Notes under the pieces: model-generated
What the model saw: only the letters and a program-made list of their open reading frames with translations
Database searches by the model: none
Told to the model about the DNA's origin: nothing
Assembly: GCA_043789035.1 (NCBI GenBank)
Contig: JAYWIG010000285.1
Coordinates: 1-35,332, forward strand
Reading direction: 5' to 3'
Source of the DNA: JAYWIG01 sp043789035
Lineage (GTDB): Bacteria > Pseudomonadota > Gammaproteobacteria > Burkholderiales > Burkholderiaceae_E
Length of the DNA stretch: 35,332 nt
Part shown: positions 14,468-23,527 of the stretch, one piece after another
How positions within the stretch are numbered: the first letter of the stretch is position 1
How the letters are laid out: the number at the start of each line of letters is the position of its first letter
Position numbers and translations under genes: made by a program

Positions 14468-16531
14468 ATGTTTATCTATGCCAGCACCATTGCAGTTTCA
14501 GCATTTTTACTTTTCCTAGTTCAACCGATTATTGCCAAACAAATTCTGCCTTGGTTTGGTGGTTCAGCAGCCGTATGGACAACCTGTATGGTGTTCTTTC
14601 AGTTGGTGCTTTTAGCCGGATACTTTTACTCAGATCTGGTGATCAACAAGCTCAAACCAAAAGCGCAAGCGTGGCTTCACGGTATCTTGGTTTTAATCAG
14701 TGTGGCATTCTTGCCGATTACCGCCAGCCCGAGCTTCAAACCAACGGATGCCGACAATCCAATTGGCAAAATATTGCTGTTGCTACTTGTCACGATCGGT
14801 ATGCCGTATTTTTTGCTTTCCACCACAGGCCCGTTGGTGCAAGCGTGGTTTAGCAAAGCCGTACCAAGTGCCGATCAAGCAAAACGAGTTTACCGCTTGT
14901 ATGCACTCTCGAATATTGCATCCATGCTTGCACTGGTTGCCTACCCGCCATTGATTGAACCCAATAGCAGCTCTCAACAGCAATCCATCGGATGGAGCAT
15001 AGGTTATGGAGTATTTGCATTGCTCGCCATCTTTACGGCTTGGAAAAGTAGTGCACTTCACGCAACGAACCGATCAAACGAAAACAAACAAGCCAGCGAA
15101 CCCGGCATCGCCCCCAGCTTTGCACTGCAAGGGCTCTGGTTGTTGCTAGCGGCGCTCGGTTCCGTATTACTTCTGTCGATCACAACACACGTCACTCAAA
15201 ACGTTGCTTCGATTCCATTTCTATGGGTGTTACCACTCGCAATCTACCTCATCACCTTTATTTTGTGCTTCGACGGTAATGGCTGGTATTGGCGAAAAAC
15301 CTACACCGTGATGGCGAGCCTATTTACGATCCTGCTCATCGGAGGCCTCACCTATCGCCCCACCGACTCATTCGGCATTGAAAAGGGCCTACTCCATCTA
15401 GAACACGCTTTACCTTTATATTGCTTCGGTTTGTTTGTTCTGTGCATGTTTTGTCACGGTGAATTAGTCACCCGTAAGCCAGCAACCCAATATCTAACAA
15501 GGTTCTACTTGATGGTGTCCTTAGGCGGGGCCATCGGCGGCCTTTGCGGTGGCATTGCCGCACCCTTGCTTTTTGATTACTACTGGGAATTTCCTATCGC
15601 ATTGTTTGCAGTAGCTGCGATAGGTATTGTGGTTGCGCAAGGGAGTTTGAAGTTCATTGCTGTGGCAGCATCAATTGCCTGCGCAATGCTCTACGCAACC
15701 TATAACGACTATGTGCGCGACGATACGCTGGCACTTACACGAAACTTCTACGGCACATTACGAGTTAAAGCAACTGGGCCCGATTCTGACAAGCAAGCCA
15801 AGTGGCGGCTAATGCATGGCGTGATTACCCACGGCGAGCAATTTAGAGCACCCGAATGGAGAAGCCTTGCGACCAGCTACTACGGTGAATCCTCAGGCAT
15901 AGGCTTAGCCATAAAGGGTCTGCGCAGCACTCAAACTGAAGTGTCAACACCACAAAAAATAGGACTAATCGGTTTAGGGGTGGGCACTCTCGCGACCTAC
16001 GGTAGAACCGGAGATACTTATCGAATTTATGAGCTTAACCCTGAAGTGCTCGCAATCGCAAAAAAAAGCTTTACTTATCTATCGGCAAGTAAAGCAAAAA
16101 TCGAAACCGCGCTCGGTGATGCTCGTTTAGTTTTAGAACGAGAGCCAAACCAGCAGTTTGATGTTTTGGCCATTGACGCTTTTTCGAGTGACTCGATACC
16201 TGTGCATCTCATTACTCGAGAAGCAATGGCTTTATACAAACGGCACTTAAAGCCAAATGGGGTTGTTGCCTTTCATATCAGCAATCGGTATCTTGACCTT
16301 ACCGGTGTAACAAAACATTTGGCCAACGACGCGGGTATGAAAGCGCTACTGGTCAAAAATGACCCGAATGAAGACAGCTACTTGTACCGCTCAGATTGGG
16401 TTCTCATTTCGAACAACAGTCAGTTTTTACAAACTTTAAGCGATCAAGGCCTTGGCCAAGAGTTCGGCAACACTTTACGCTTGCGCCCTTGGACGGATAG
16501 CTTTAATAATCTATTCGAAGTTCTGAAGTAA
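14468..16531 (+). CDS. Membrane-anchored spermidine synthase-like protein (fused MFS/spermidine synthase type)
   Basis: A 687-residue two-part protein. Residues 1 to about 410 form a polytopic membrane domain with roughly ten helices, starting directly with a hydrophobic helix (ISTIAVSAFLLFLVQPII-like, here MFIYASTIAVSAFLLFLVQP). The remainder is a spermidine synthase-like Rossmann methyltransferase fold: GLGVGTLA glycine loop, YELNPEVLAIA acidic end of strand 2, GDARLVLE, and AIDAFSSDSIPVHLITREA. Such fused proteins are widespread but their substrate is mostly unknown, and an aminopropyl transferase role should not be assumed. It starts immediately after the SMUG1 stop, and ends 10 bases before the convergent acyl-CoA synthetase gene. 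Confidence 0.88.
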   Translation: MFIYASTIAVSAFLLFLVQPIIAKQILPWFGGSAAVWTTCMVFFQLVLLAGYFYSDLVINKLKPKAQAWLHGILVLISVAFLPITASPSFKPTDADNPIGKILLLLLVTIGMPYFLLSTTGPLVQAWFSKAVPSADQAKRVYRLYALSNIASMLALVAYPPLIEPNSSSQQQSIGWSIGYGVFALLAIFTAWKSSALHATNRSNENKQASEPGIAPSFALQGLWLLLAALGSVLLLSITTHVTQNVASIPFLWVLPLAIYLITFILCFDGNGWYWRKTYTVMASLFTILLIGGLTYRPTDSFGIEKGLLHLEHALPLYCFGLFVLCMFCHGELVTRKPATQYLTRFYLMVSLGGAIGGLCGGIAAPLLFDYYWEFPIALFAVAAIGIVVAQGSLKFIAVAASIACAMLYATYNDYVRDDTLALTRNFYGTLRVKATGPDSDKQAKWRLMHGVITHGEQFRAPEWRSLATSYYGESSGIGLAIKGLRSTQTEVSTPQKIGLIGLGVGTLATYGRTGDTYRIYELNPEVLAIAKKSFTYLSASKAKIETALGDARLVLEREPNQQFDVLAIDAFSSDSIPVHLITREAMALYKRHLKPNGVVAFHISNRYLDLTGVTKHLANDAGMKALLVKNDPNEDSYLYRSDWVLISNNSQFLQTLSDQGLGQEFGNTLRLRPWTDSFNNLFEVLK

Positions 16532-16541
16532 AAGCGGAAGG

Positions 16542-18278
16542 TTAGCCCCCGGCCTTGCTCATTTGCGCAGCTATTTCTCTGAGATCTGGCTTGTATATCT
16601 TTCCAACATTGGTCATCGGCATAGTATCGATAATTTTTACGAACTTGGGCCTTGCAGGCGGCTCGTCTACGCCTCGCTCGACAAACTCCAGCAGCTCTGC
16701 TTCTGTTGCACTCATCCCTGGCACCAAAGTCGCAAATACAACAGGCAATTCTCCTGCATAGGCATCTGGCATACCCACGGCTGCGCATACCTGAACGGCA
16801 GGGTGCGCTCCTAAAGCATCCTCAATCATTTTTGGATCGATATTGTGACCGCCACGAATAATTAAGTCTTTTGAGCGACCCGATAAATGCAAACGTTCCT
16901 CGGTATCGATCCAGCCCAAATCGCCTGTGGCCAACCAACCGTCGCCAAGCAGTGCCTTTGCCGTATCGTCAGAAGTCAGAAACCCTGGGAACACATTGGG
17001 CGATTTAAACAAAACCATGCCTTGCTTGCCTGGCTCTACGTCAATACCCGATGAATTGCCATGTTCATCCAACTTCACAATACGCAATTGCGAATACGGT
17101 ACTCGAAAACCGACGCAACCTGCAGGCCCTTTCACACCGGGCGGAGTAATAGTGGCAATACCGGACGTTTCAGTCATGCCAAAACTCTCATGCACATGTA
17201 AACCAAAGAGCGTTTGAAACCTCGCCGAAAGCTCGGCGGGCAACGCGGCGGCTCCAGTACGGCAATATCGAATGGAAGACACATCGGCACCGTTCACTGG
17301 AACGTTCGACAGCGCGGCCAGCACCGTTGGCACACCCGAAAGAACAGTTGAGCGATACTTTTCAACTAAGCGCCAATAGTTCGCGACAACCTCTTTGTTA
17401 CGCATCAACGTATAAGTAGGAATCACGGTTTCAACGCCCGCTGATAACGCAGCCAAAGAACCAGGCAACACGCCTGCCACATGAAACAATGGATAACCAT
17501 TGATAATGACGTCTGTGGGTTTGGCGCTTTGTAGCATTACACTCACCCAAGCGGTGAACACTTGCGCACCGTGTGTATGCATGGCCAACTTCGGCGCACC
17601 CGTAGTTCCACCGGTATGAAAATAAGCAGCAATATCAGTGGGTCGAATAACGCGTTCACTCAGCAATTTGTTATCGGCTTGATTATTAAGCAATGATTGA
17701 AAATCTAAGCATCCCCCAGGTAGCTGGGGTTCGATTTCACCATCGGGCAGTACCCGCAACAAGGTTTGCAAAGAAGGCACTAGCTCTCGCAATTGCAACG
17801 CTTTGCTCCAATACTGCGCCTCCTCGTCCTTACCCCAAGCAATCAACACCTTCGCTTTTGTTGCGTTAAGCAAAGACGCCAATTTATCAATACTAAGCAA
17901 TTGGTTAAGCGGTTGTACGATACCTGCAGCCTCACCACCCCACAGCGCTAAGTGATAAGGCAAACAGGTAGGCATGAGCACGCCAATCGCGTCCGTCGAT
18001 TTAATACCTACGGCGTTCAATGCATTGGCAGTTTGATGAATGCCCTTGAGCAGTTTGGTAAAAGACCAGCGAATCGGTTCATCGTCAGGATTGCCTGACT
18101 GTAGAAATGTGAGGGCGGTTTTCTCACCGAAGGTCGCTGCGGAATTCTGAAATATTTCGTAGGTGCTACCGACTGTTAGAGCTTGTTGTAGAGGTTGACT
18201 TTCTAACTCTCGTACATCTTGCATGCATTTAATGGGTGGGCCAGAGACAAACGCTGAACCAGTTAACATCGTCTTCAT
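16542..18278 (-). CDS. Acyl-CoA synthetase (AMP-binding, class I adenylate-forming)
   Basis: A 578-residue ATP-dependent enzyme that activates a carboxylic acid to its CoA thioester through an acyl-adenylate. The P-loop motif is YFHTGGTTGAPKLAMHTHG near 214-232, the A5 motif is ESFGMTETSG, the A7 region is WLATGDLGW, and the hinge is SGRSKDLIIRGGHNI. The C-terminal catalytic lysine is present in TNVGKIYKPDLR. Substrate is not readable; the position next to the liu regulon makes a short or branched acyl acid attractive. An AAAGG ribosome binding site precedes the ATG by nine bases. It lies 68 bases after the MBL-fold gene on the same strand, and both are probably transcribed from the region divergent to liuR. 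It is clearly shorter than, and different from, acetoacetyl-CoA synthetase. Confidence 0.92.
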   Translation of the reverse strand: MKTMLTGSAFVSGPPIKCMQDVRELESQPLQQALTVGSTYEIFQNSAATFGEKTALTFLQSGNPDDEPIRWSFTKLLKGIHQTANALNAVGIKSTDAIGVLMPTCLPYHLALWGGEAAGIVQPLNQLLSIDKLASLLNATKAKVLIAWGKDEEAQYWSKALQLRELVPSLQTLLRVLPDGEIEPQLPGGCLDFQSLLNNQADNKLLSERVIRPTDIAAYFHTGGTTGAPKLAMHTHGAQVFTAWVSVMLQSAKPTDVIINGYPLFHVAGVLPGSLAALSAGVETVIPTYTLMRNKEVVANYWRLVEKYRSTVLSGVPTVLAALSNVPVNGADVSSIRYCRTGAAALPAELSARFQTLFGLHVHESFGMTETSGIATITPPGVKGPAGCVGFRVPYSQLRIVKLDEHGNSSGIDVEPGKQGMVLFKSPNVFPGFLTSDDTAKALLGDGWLATGDLGWIDTEERLHLSGRSKDLIIRGGHNIDPKMIEDALGAHPAVQVCAAVGMPDAYAGELPVVFATLVPGMSATEAELLEFVERGVDEPPARPKFVKIIDTMPMTNVGKIYKPDLREIAAQMSKAGG

Positions 18279-18346
18279 CAGTTTACCTTTACAAAAACAA
18301 GCCTTTCATTGATTGAAACACATCAAAGTCAAGCCTGCCTGAATGC

Positions 18347-19393
18347 TCACGCACTAAACACCACCACCCCGTCAGCTCGCTCAGAAGACTTCACATCACC
18401 GTTGTACATCAGCGCATGCAGGTGGGCTAGCGATTCGCCCAAAGCAAACGTCATCTGATGTGTATCAAACTTGCGACTAAACATCACCGGCACGATGTCG
18501 GCGGCCGATTGCGGGGCTTTTTTACAAGCCTCTAAAACCACACGCAAGCGATCTTCGTGATGATCCGTTAGCTGCTTAATTCGAACGTGTAGGTTTCTGA
18601 ACGGCCTGCCATGTGAGGGGAACACCAAGCTGTCGGCCGCGCAGTCCTGATAGGCTTTCAATGAATTCACATACCAAGTTACGGGGTTGGATTCTGGCTC
18701 GATGTCGAACACCGAAACATTGGTCGAGATTCGCGGCAACACCATATCGCCAGAAATCAGAAGCTTATCTTTTTCGCAATAAAGCGCAGCGTGTTCCGGT
18801 GAGTGACCTGTGCCGATAATGACTCTCCATTGCCTGCCACCCATTGCAATAAATTCATCGCCGCGAATACGATGAAACCGCAACGGCATCGAAGGTACAA
18901 GCGATGAGAAGTAATTATTATTACGGGCGCGAATCGCCGCTAACATAGTCTCATCAGTCATACCATGGCGTCGGAAGTGATCCGCAGACGACGAACCATT
19001 TGCGCCGGGCATAACGGCCGACAAAACGCGGCCAAAGCTATATTCCCCCATCGTCATCCACAATCGTGCGTCGGGGTATTTATCTTGAATCCAGCCGGAC
19101 AAACCGATGTGATCGGGGTGCATATGTGTGCACAGAATGCGGCTTATTGGTAGGCCTTCTAAGTGATTTGTGAAGATGACTTCCCACAACGCCTTGATTT
19201 GATCTGAGCTAATTCCGCAGTCGATTAACGTCCAGGAATTCTCTTCACGTACCAGCCATAAATTGATATGGTCGAGTGCAAATGGCAAAGGCATGCGCAC
19301 CCAGAATATACCGGGAGCCACCTCAAACTTCACGCCACCGGCGGGTAGGTGCTCGCCAAATTCATAGTGAAGCTCGTGTTCTAGTGCATTCAT
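18347..19393 (-). CDS. Metallo-beta-lactamase-fold hydrolase
   Basis: A 348-residue cytoplasmic MBL-fold protein. The binuclear metal site is read from THMHPDHIG (His90, His92, Asp94, His95), GTGHSPEHAAL, SGDMVLPRIS and PSHGRPF. A long C-terminal helical part after about residue 260 resembles the LACTB2/glyoxalase II-like branch, which hydrolyses thioesters or phosphodiesters. The ATG at 19393 is chosen over a TTG seven codons upstream. It is transcribed divergently from liuR, with the LiuR-type palindrome in between, so it is a good candidate for the same regulon together with the acyl-CoA synthetase. A CoA-thioesterase function is plausible but not shown. Confidence 0.9.
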   Translation of the reverse strand: MNALEHELHYEFGEHLPAGGVKFEVAPGIFWVRMPLPFALDHINLWLVREENSWTLIDCGISSDQIKALWEVIFTNHLEGLPISRILCTHMHPDHIGLSGWIQDKYPDARLWMTMGEYSFGRVLSAVMPGANGSSSADHFRRHGMTDETMLAAIRARNNNYFSSLVPSMPLRFHRIRGDEFIAMGGRQWRVIIGTGHSPEHAALYCEKDKLLISGDMVLPRISTNVSVFDIEPESNPVTWYVNSLKAYQDCAADSLVFPSHGRPFRNLHVRIKQLTDHHEDRLRVVLEACKKAPQSAADIVPVMFSRKFDTHQMTFALGESLAHLHALMYNGDVKSSERADGVVVFSA

Positions 19394-19426
19394 TTTGGGT
19401 TCTTTTTTTAGCAAATGGGTTTTTAC

Positions 19427-19458
19427 TTGACGTTTACGTAAACTGGAATCAGTATAAC
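19427..19458 (+). promoter_or_regulatory. MerR-type liuR promoter with palindromic operator
   Basis: A TTGACG -35 (19427-19432) and a GTATAA or TATAAC -10 (19452-19458) are separated by 19-20 bases, the over-long spacer typical of promoters activated by MerR-family proteins. Inside the spacer region lies GTTTACGTAAAC (19432-19443), a perfect 12-bp palindrome. A start near 19464 would serve liuR. The same site could control the divergent MBL-fold/acyl-CoA synthetase genes. Confidence 0.7.
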
Positions 19459-19475
19459 GGCTTCAAGAAGAAGCT

Positions 19476-19859
19476 ATGCCAACTTATACGATTACCGAGT
19501 TATCCAAAGAGTTCGATATTACGCCCAGAGCGATTCGATTCTATGAAGATCAGGGCCTCATTACGCCAAAGCGCGTTGGCACGGGTGGGCGTCAGCGTGT
19601 TTATTCAACCCGCGACCGAACTCGACTAAAGCTAACGCTAAGAGGCAAGCGTCTAGGGCTTTCCCTACTCGAAGTGAAGGACTTAATCGACATGTACGAC
19701 TCGCCATCAGACACTCGCTCCCAGCTAACGAAATTCTTAGCGGTTTTGTCGAAAAACCGCATGGCGCTTGAGCAGCAACTAGACGATTTACAAATTACCT
19801 TGGCTGAGATTGCTTCTCATGAAACTCGTGCCAAATCCCTACTTTCGCAGTTGAAATGA
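19476..19859 (+). CDS. liuR: MerR-family regulator of the leucine/isovalerate operon (LiuR-type)
   Basis: A 127-residue MerR-type transcription factor. The winged helix-turn-helix covers residues 3-70 (YTITELSKEFDITPRAIRFYEDQGLITPKR, split here as its two helices ITELSKEFDIT and RAIRFYEDQGL), followed by a long dimerisation helix (about 80-127). No metal-binding cysteines occur at the C-terminus, which fits the LiuR/acyl-CoA-responsive branch rather than metal sensors. It heads the plus-strand operon that encodes all five liu enzymes, as in other proteobacteria. A palindrome lies in its own promoter and a second one 49 bases after its stop, so it is likely autoregulated and controls the operon. 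The inducer, perhaps a branched acyl-CoA, is not deducible here. Confidence 0.88.
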   Translation: MPTYTITELSKEFDITPRAIRFYEDQGLITPKRVGTGGRQRVYSTRDRTRLKLTLRGKRLGLSLLEVKDLIDMYDSPSDTRSQLTKFLAVLSKNRMALEQQLDDLQITLAEIASHETRAKSLLSQLK

Positions 19860-19907
19860 AAGTCGAAACGGTAATGAAAATAAGCTTTGCCTCCGTCATT
19901 TATACGA

Positions 19908-19929
19908 TTGACGTTAACGTTAACGTCAA
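19908..19929 (+). promoter_or_regulatory. 22-bp perfect palindrome, second LiuR-type operator
   Basis: The half-site TTGACGTTAAC is followed by its exact reverse complement, GTTAACGTCAA. It shares 17 of 22 positions and the same centre of symmetry with the region 19427-19448 in the liuR promoter. It ends eleven bases before the ATG of the thioesterase gene. I see no good -10 at the MerR-type distance, so it may act as an operator over the start site rather than inside a long spacer. Confidence 0.7.
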
Positions 19930-19940
19930 TTAGAGAAAAC

Positions 19941-20384
19941 ATGAACACCTACCCCGGTTTTGAAGATCGAATTAAAGCTAGCTTTGCCAAGCAAGGAGCG
20001 ATGGGGTTGATTGGCGCGCGGCTGACAAGAATAGCGGCTGGCGAAGTGGAGCTTGAATTACCCTTCAAACCAGAGCATGGCCAGCAACATGGCTTTTTGC
20101 ACGCAGGCATTCTGACAACCGCACTCGATTCGGCTTGCGGCTACGCCACTTACACTTTGTTTCCGCCAGAGGCAGGAATACTCACCATCGAATTCAAAGT
20201 CAATTTATTGGCACCAGGCGATGGAGAACTATTTCGAATGATCGGAAAGGTGCGCAAATCAGGCCGCACCATCAGTTTGGCCGAAGGCGAGGCCTATGCT
20301 GTTAAAAACGGGCGTGAAAAACTCATCGCCACAATGACCGCCACGACCATGACAATTACTGGTCGGGATAACGTCGTTGGATAA
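19941..20384 (+). CDS. Hotdog-fold thioesterase, PaaI/YdiI type
   Basis: A 147-residue cytoplasmic hotdog protein that most likely hydrolyses acyl-CoA thioesters. The core segment GQQHGFLHAGILTTALDSAC, with His and the helix-starting acidic residue, and the LTIEFKVNLLAPGDG strand are the usual marks of the PaaI subgroup. The ATG at 19941 follows the palindromic operator; a longer frame beginning at 19887 would place the operator inside the coding region and is rejected. It is the first gene of the long catabolic operon, 25 bases before liuA. A role in relieving a build-up of CoA esters or in releasing a free acid for export is a reasonable inference. Confidence 0.88.
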   Translation: MNTYPGFEDRIKASFAKQGAMGLIGARLTRIAAGEVELELPFKPEHGQQHGFLHAGILTTALDSACGYATYTLFPPEAGILTIEFKVNLLAPGDGELFRMIGKVRKSGRTISLAEGEAYAVKNGREKLIATMTATTMTITGRDNVVG

Positions 20385-20409
20385 AAACCGAAAAACCTAA
20401 GGACTTCCC

Positions 20410-21597
20410 ATGCTAAATCTTCCAGGTATGCAATTTGATCTCGGCGAAGACATCGCCATGCTGCGTGAATCGTTACAACAGTTTACGGCCAAAGAAATCA
20501 CCCCTCGCGCTGGCGATATTGATAAGCATGACCAGTTCCCCATGGATTTGTGGCGCAAGATGGGTGACCTCGGCATATTAGGAGTGACGGTGGGCGAAGA
20601 ATATGGCGGCGCGGGCCTAGGCTATCTCGCCCATATCGTTGCGCTTGAAGAGATTTCTCGTGGTTCGGCATCTGTAGGCTTGAGCTATGGTGCCCATTCG
20701 AACCTGTGCGTGAACCAGATTTTTAGAAACGGCACAAAAGAGCAAAAAGAAAAGTACTTGCCCAAACTCATTTCCGGCGAATTCATTGGTGCGTTAGCAA
20801 TGAGCGAACCGAATGCAGGTTCGGATGTTGTCTCCATGAAAACTCGTGCTGAGTTTAGGGGCGATCACTGGGTATTGAATGGCAGCAAGATGTGGATCAC
20901 CAACGGCCCCGATGCCGACGTGATGGTGATCTACGCCAAGAACGATTGGGAAGCTGGAGCGCGAGGCATGACGGCTTTTCTTGTCGAAAAAGGCTTCAAA
21001 GGTTTTAGCGTTGCGCAAAAACTCGACAAACTGGGTATGCGCGGCAGCCACACGGGTGAACTGGTATTTGAGAATTGCGAAGTACCTGCTGAAAATGTCC
21101 TAGGCGGCCTAGGCAAAGGCGTGAATGTATTGATGAGCGGCTTAGATTTTGAGCGCGCGGTACTTTCTGGCGGGCCCCTCGGCATTATGTCGGCGTGCAT
21201 GGACGTTGTCGTACCCTATATTCATGACCGCAAACAATTCGGCCAACCCATTGGTGAATTCCAACTCATGCAGGGCAAAATTGCCGATATGTATAGCACC
21301 ATGATGGCAACCCGGGCCTATGTCTACGAAGTAGGCCGACAATGTGATCGATCTCGTGAAGGCAAAATCGATGTTCGCAGCCTACGCAAAGACGCCGCTG
21401 GGGCAATTCTATTTTCTGCCGAAAAAGCCACATGGATGGCAGGCGAAGCGATTCAATGCCTAGGCGGTAACGGGTATATTAATGATTACCCAACAGGCCG
21501 GCTATGGCGCGATGCAAAGCTCTATGAAATTGGCGCAGGCACCTCGGAGATTCGACGCATGTTGATAGGCCGTGAGTTATTTGCCGATACAAAATAA
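20410..21597 (+). CDS. liuA: Isovaleryl-CoA dehydrogenase
   Basis: A 395-residue FAD-dependent acyl-CoA dehydrogenase that converts isovaleryl-CoA to 3-methylcrotonyl-CoA in leucine breakdown, passing electrons to ETF. The catalytic base is Glu248 in GLDFERAVLSGGPLG, the position used by isovaleryl-CoA dehydrogenases; the C-terminal site used by short- and medium-chain enzymes has no Glu (IGAGTSEIRR). Other family segments are AMSEPNAGSDV and CLGGNGYINDYP. The pattern SYGAHSNLC is also typical. A GGA-containing ribosome binding site (AAGGACTTCCC) precedes the ATG. It stands in the operon with the four other liu enzymes, which makes the assignment secure. Confidence 0.96.
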   Translation: MLNLPGMQFDLGEDIAMLRESLQQFTAKEITPRAGDIDKHDQFPMDLWRKMGDLGILGVTVGEEYGGAGLGYLAHIVALEEISRGSASVGLSYGAHSNLCVNQIFRNGTKEQKEKYLPKLISGEFIGALAMSEPNAGSDVVSMKTRAEFRGDHWVLNGSKMWITNGPDADVMVIYAKNDWEAGARGMTAFLVEKGFKGFSVAQKLDKLGMRGSHTGELVFENCEVPAENVLGGLGKGVNVLMSGLDFERAVLSGGPLGIMSACMDVVVPYIHDRKQFGQPIGEFQLMQGKIADMYSTMMATRAYVYEVGRQCDRSREGKIDVRSLRKDAAGAILFSAEKATWMAGEAIQCLGGNGYINDYPTGRLWRDAKLYEIGAGTSEIRRMLIGRELFADTK

Positions 21598-21619
21598 ATA
21601 CTCTTTCAAGGATTAAAGA

Positions 21620-22831
21620 ATGAATGACCCCGCAATGAAAGACCCAGTTGTAATAGTCTCGGCGGTCAGAACACCTATAGGCAGCATGATGGGCGAGCTT
21701 TCTGGCTTCGCAGGCCATCAATTAGGCTCTATTGCGATGAAAGCTGCTTTGGATCGATCGGGCTTATCGGCCGATGAAATTCAAGAAGTCATCATGGGTT
21801 GTGTGTTACCTGCGGGGCAGGGTCAAGCGCCCGCGCGGCAAGCAGCATTGGGCGCAGGCCTACCAATTTCAGCAGGTGCAACCACGATTAACAAAGTCTG
21901 CGGATCCGGCATGAAAACCGCCATGCTCGCCAGCGACATTCTTTCCGCTGGCAGTACAGACATCATCATGTCGGGCGGTATGGAAAGCATGTCCAATGCC
22001 CCTTATATGTTGCTCAAAGGTCGTGGGGGCTATCGCTATGGCAACCAGATGATGTTCGACCACATGGCTTACGATGGCTTAGAAGACGCCTACGAAAAAA
22101 TGCCTAACGGCAGTGGCAAATCAATGGGCAACTATGGCGAAGATTGTGCAGCCAAGTATTCATTCACTCGTGAAGCACAAGATGCTTACGCCATTGAATC
22201 TACCCGACGCGCAGTGGCCGCAAATACCAATGGTGCATTCAATTGGGAAATGGCACCCGTCACGGTGGCAGGAAAAAAAGGTGATGTCGTCATGAGTAAA
22301 GACGAGCAGCCTTTTAAGTCGAACATTGAAAAGATTCCCACTTTAAAACCCGCATTTCGAAAGGACGGTACGCTCACGGCAGCAACATCTTCTTCTATTT
22401 CCGATGGCGCTGCCGCGATGATATTGATGCGCCGCTCCACCGCCGACAAACTTGGCAAAACACCGATTGCTACGATTCTTGGCCACAGCACGCATGCGCA
22501 AGAGCCGCAATGGTTTACCACCGCACCTGTCGGTGCCATCCAAAAGCTTTATGCAAAATTGGGTAAGAAAACCAGCGATTTCGATGCGTTTGAAATTAAT
22601 GAGGCGTTTGCGGTTGTCGCTATGGCAGCAATGCAGGAACACGGCCTTGCGCACAGCATTGTCAATGTGCATGGTGGCGCCTGCGCACTCGGCCACCCTA
22701 TTGGTTGCTCCGGTGCACGACTGATCGTTACTTTGATGGGTGTTTTGAAAGCCAACGGTGGCAAACGTGGCGTAGCCTCTTTATGTATCGGTGGCGGTGA
22801 AGCGACGGCCATTGCGATTGAAATGAACTAA
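21620..22831 (+). CDS. Acetyl-CoA C-acyltransferase (thiolase)
   Basis: A 403-residue degradative-type thiolase that cleaves 3-ketoacyl-CoA with CoA, or runs the reverse condensation. The acyl-accepting Cys94 is in NKVCGSGMKT, His359 in CALGHPIGCSGAR, and the second cysteine, Cys389, in LCIGGGEATAIAIE. It could turn over acetoacetyl-CoA, the activated end product of HMG-CoA cleavage, or the 3-ketoacyl-CoA made by the neighbouring SDR. It lies 22 bases after liuA, and its stop TAA directly abuts the ATG of the SDR gene. An in-frame ATG at 21635 is an alternative start that would still include the whole core. Confidence 0.94.
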   Translation: MNDPAMKDPVVIVSAVRTPIGSMMGELSGFAGHQLGSIAMKAALDRSGLSADEIQEVIMGCVLPAGQGQAPARQAALGAGLPISAGATTINKVCGSGMKTAMLASDILSAGSTDIIMSGGMESMSNAPYMLLKGRGGYRYGNQMMFDHMAYDGLEDAYEKMPNGSGKSMGNYGEDCAAKYSFTREAQDAYAIESTRRAVAANTNGAFNWEMAPVTVAGKKGDVVMSKDEQPFKSNIEKIPTLKPAFRKDGTLTAATSSSISDGAAAMILMRRSTADKLGKTPIATILGHSTHAQEPQWFTTAPVGAIQKLYAKLGKKTSDFDAFEINEAFAVVAMAAMQEHGLAHSIVNVHGGACALGHPIGCSGARLIVTLMGVLKANGGKRGVASLCIGGGEATAIAIEMN

Positions 22832-23509
22832 ATGCCCACTGCACTTATTCTTGGCGCATCGCGCGGTATCGGTTTAGAGTTTTGCAAGCAGTACTTAAGC
22901 GAAGGCTGGCGGGTTTATGCGACCTATCGAACAGAAGTTGACCGGATCAAGCTTCGCGATCTTGGCGCGCAAACATTGAAGCTGGATGTGCTCGACATCA
23001 ACGATGTCTCAGGAATTGCTTGGCAGCTCGATGACGAAAAAATTGATGTCGCGATCGTCAACGCGGGCGTATATGGCCCTCGCACCAGCAACTTACAGCA
23101 GCCACCTTCTGTTGAAGATTTCGATGACGTGATGCGTACCAATGTGCTTGCTGCCATGCGGATTATTCCAATCGTTGCGCCATTGCTGTCAACATCAAGA
23201 GGCACGCTTGCGTTTGTATCAAGCCGTATGGGTTCGATCGCTGAAGCGGGTGGTAGCTATGGCATGTTGTATCGCACCTCAAAAGCTGCCGTCAACATGC
23301 TGGCCAAGTTGGCGCATACCGATTATGCACCGCTAGGAGTCAGAGTAATCTCATTACACCCAGGCTGGGTACGTACCGATATGGGAGGGCCGAATGCCGA
23401 TGTCGAAGCCAATGTGAGTGTTGAAGGTTTACGCCGAGTGATTGGCGACGGCACGGCATTTCCCAGCGGATGCTTTTATGACTATCGCGGTCAGAGCTTA
23501 GCGTGGTAA
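22832..23509 (+). CDS. Short-chain dehydrogenase/reductase (C-factor-like)
   Basis: A 225-residue classical-fold SDR. The cofactor motif is GASRGIG at 8-14, NAG at 77-79, the substrate serine is in VSSRMGS at 129-135, and the catalytic pair is Tyr147 and Lys151 (YRTSK). The overall pattern resembles the short CsgA/sniffer-like carbonyl reductases, which are NAD(P)H-dependent. In this operon it could oxidise a 3-hydroxyacyl-CoA or reduce an aldehyde or ketone; no residue decides this. It starts immediately after the thiolase stop and is followed 18 bases later by a second acyl-CoA dehydrogenase gene. Confidence 0.9.
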   Translation: MPTALILGASRGIGLEFCKQYLSEGWRVYATYRTEVDRIKLRDLGAQTLKLDVLDINDVSGIAWQLDDEKIDVAIVNAGVYGPRTSNLQQPPSVEDFDDVMRTNVLAAMRIIPIVAPLLSTSRGTLAFVSSRMGSIAEAGGSYGMLYRTSKAAVNMLAKLAHTDYAPLGVRVISLHPGWVRTDMGGPNADVEANVSVEGLRRVIGDGTAFPSGCFYDYRGQSLAW

Positions 23510-23527
23510 ATCATATGAAAACTAAGC

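Noticed and set aside
14416..14853. A 145-codon plus-strand frame over the SMUG1/spermidine synthase-like junction
   Set aside because: It is an out-of-frame reading of two well-supported genes and has no family resemblance.
16542..18278. Acetoacetyl-CoA synthetase completing leucine breakdown
   Set aside because: It has general acyl-CoA synthetase features and is too short for that family; acetoacetate activation is not explained in this window.
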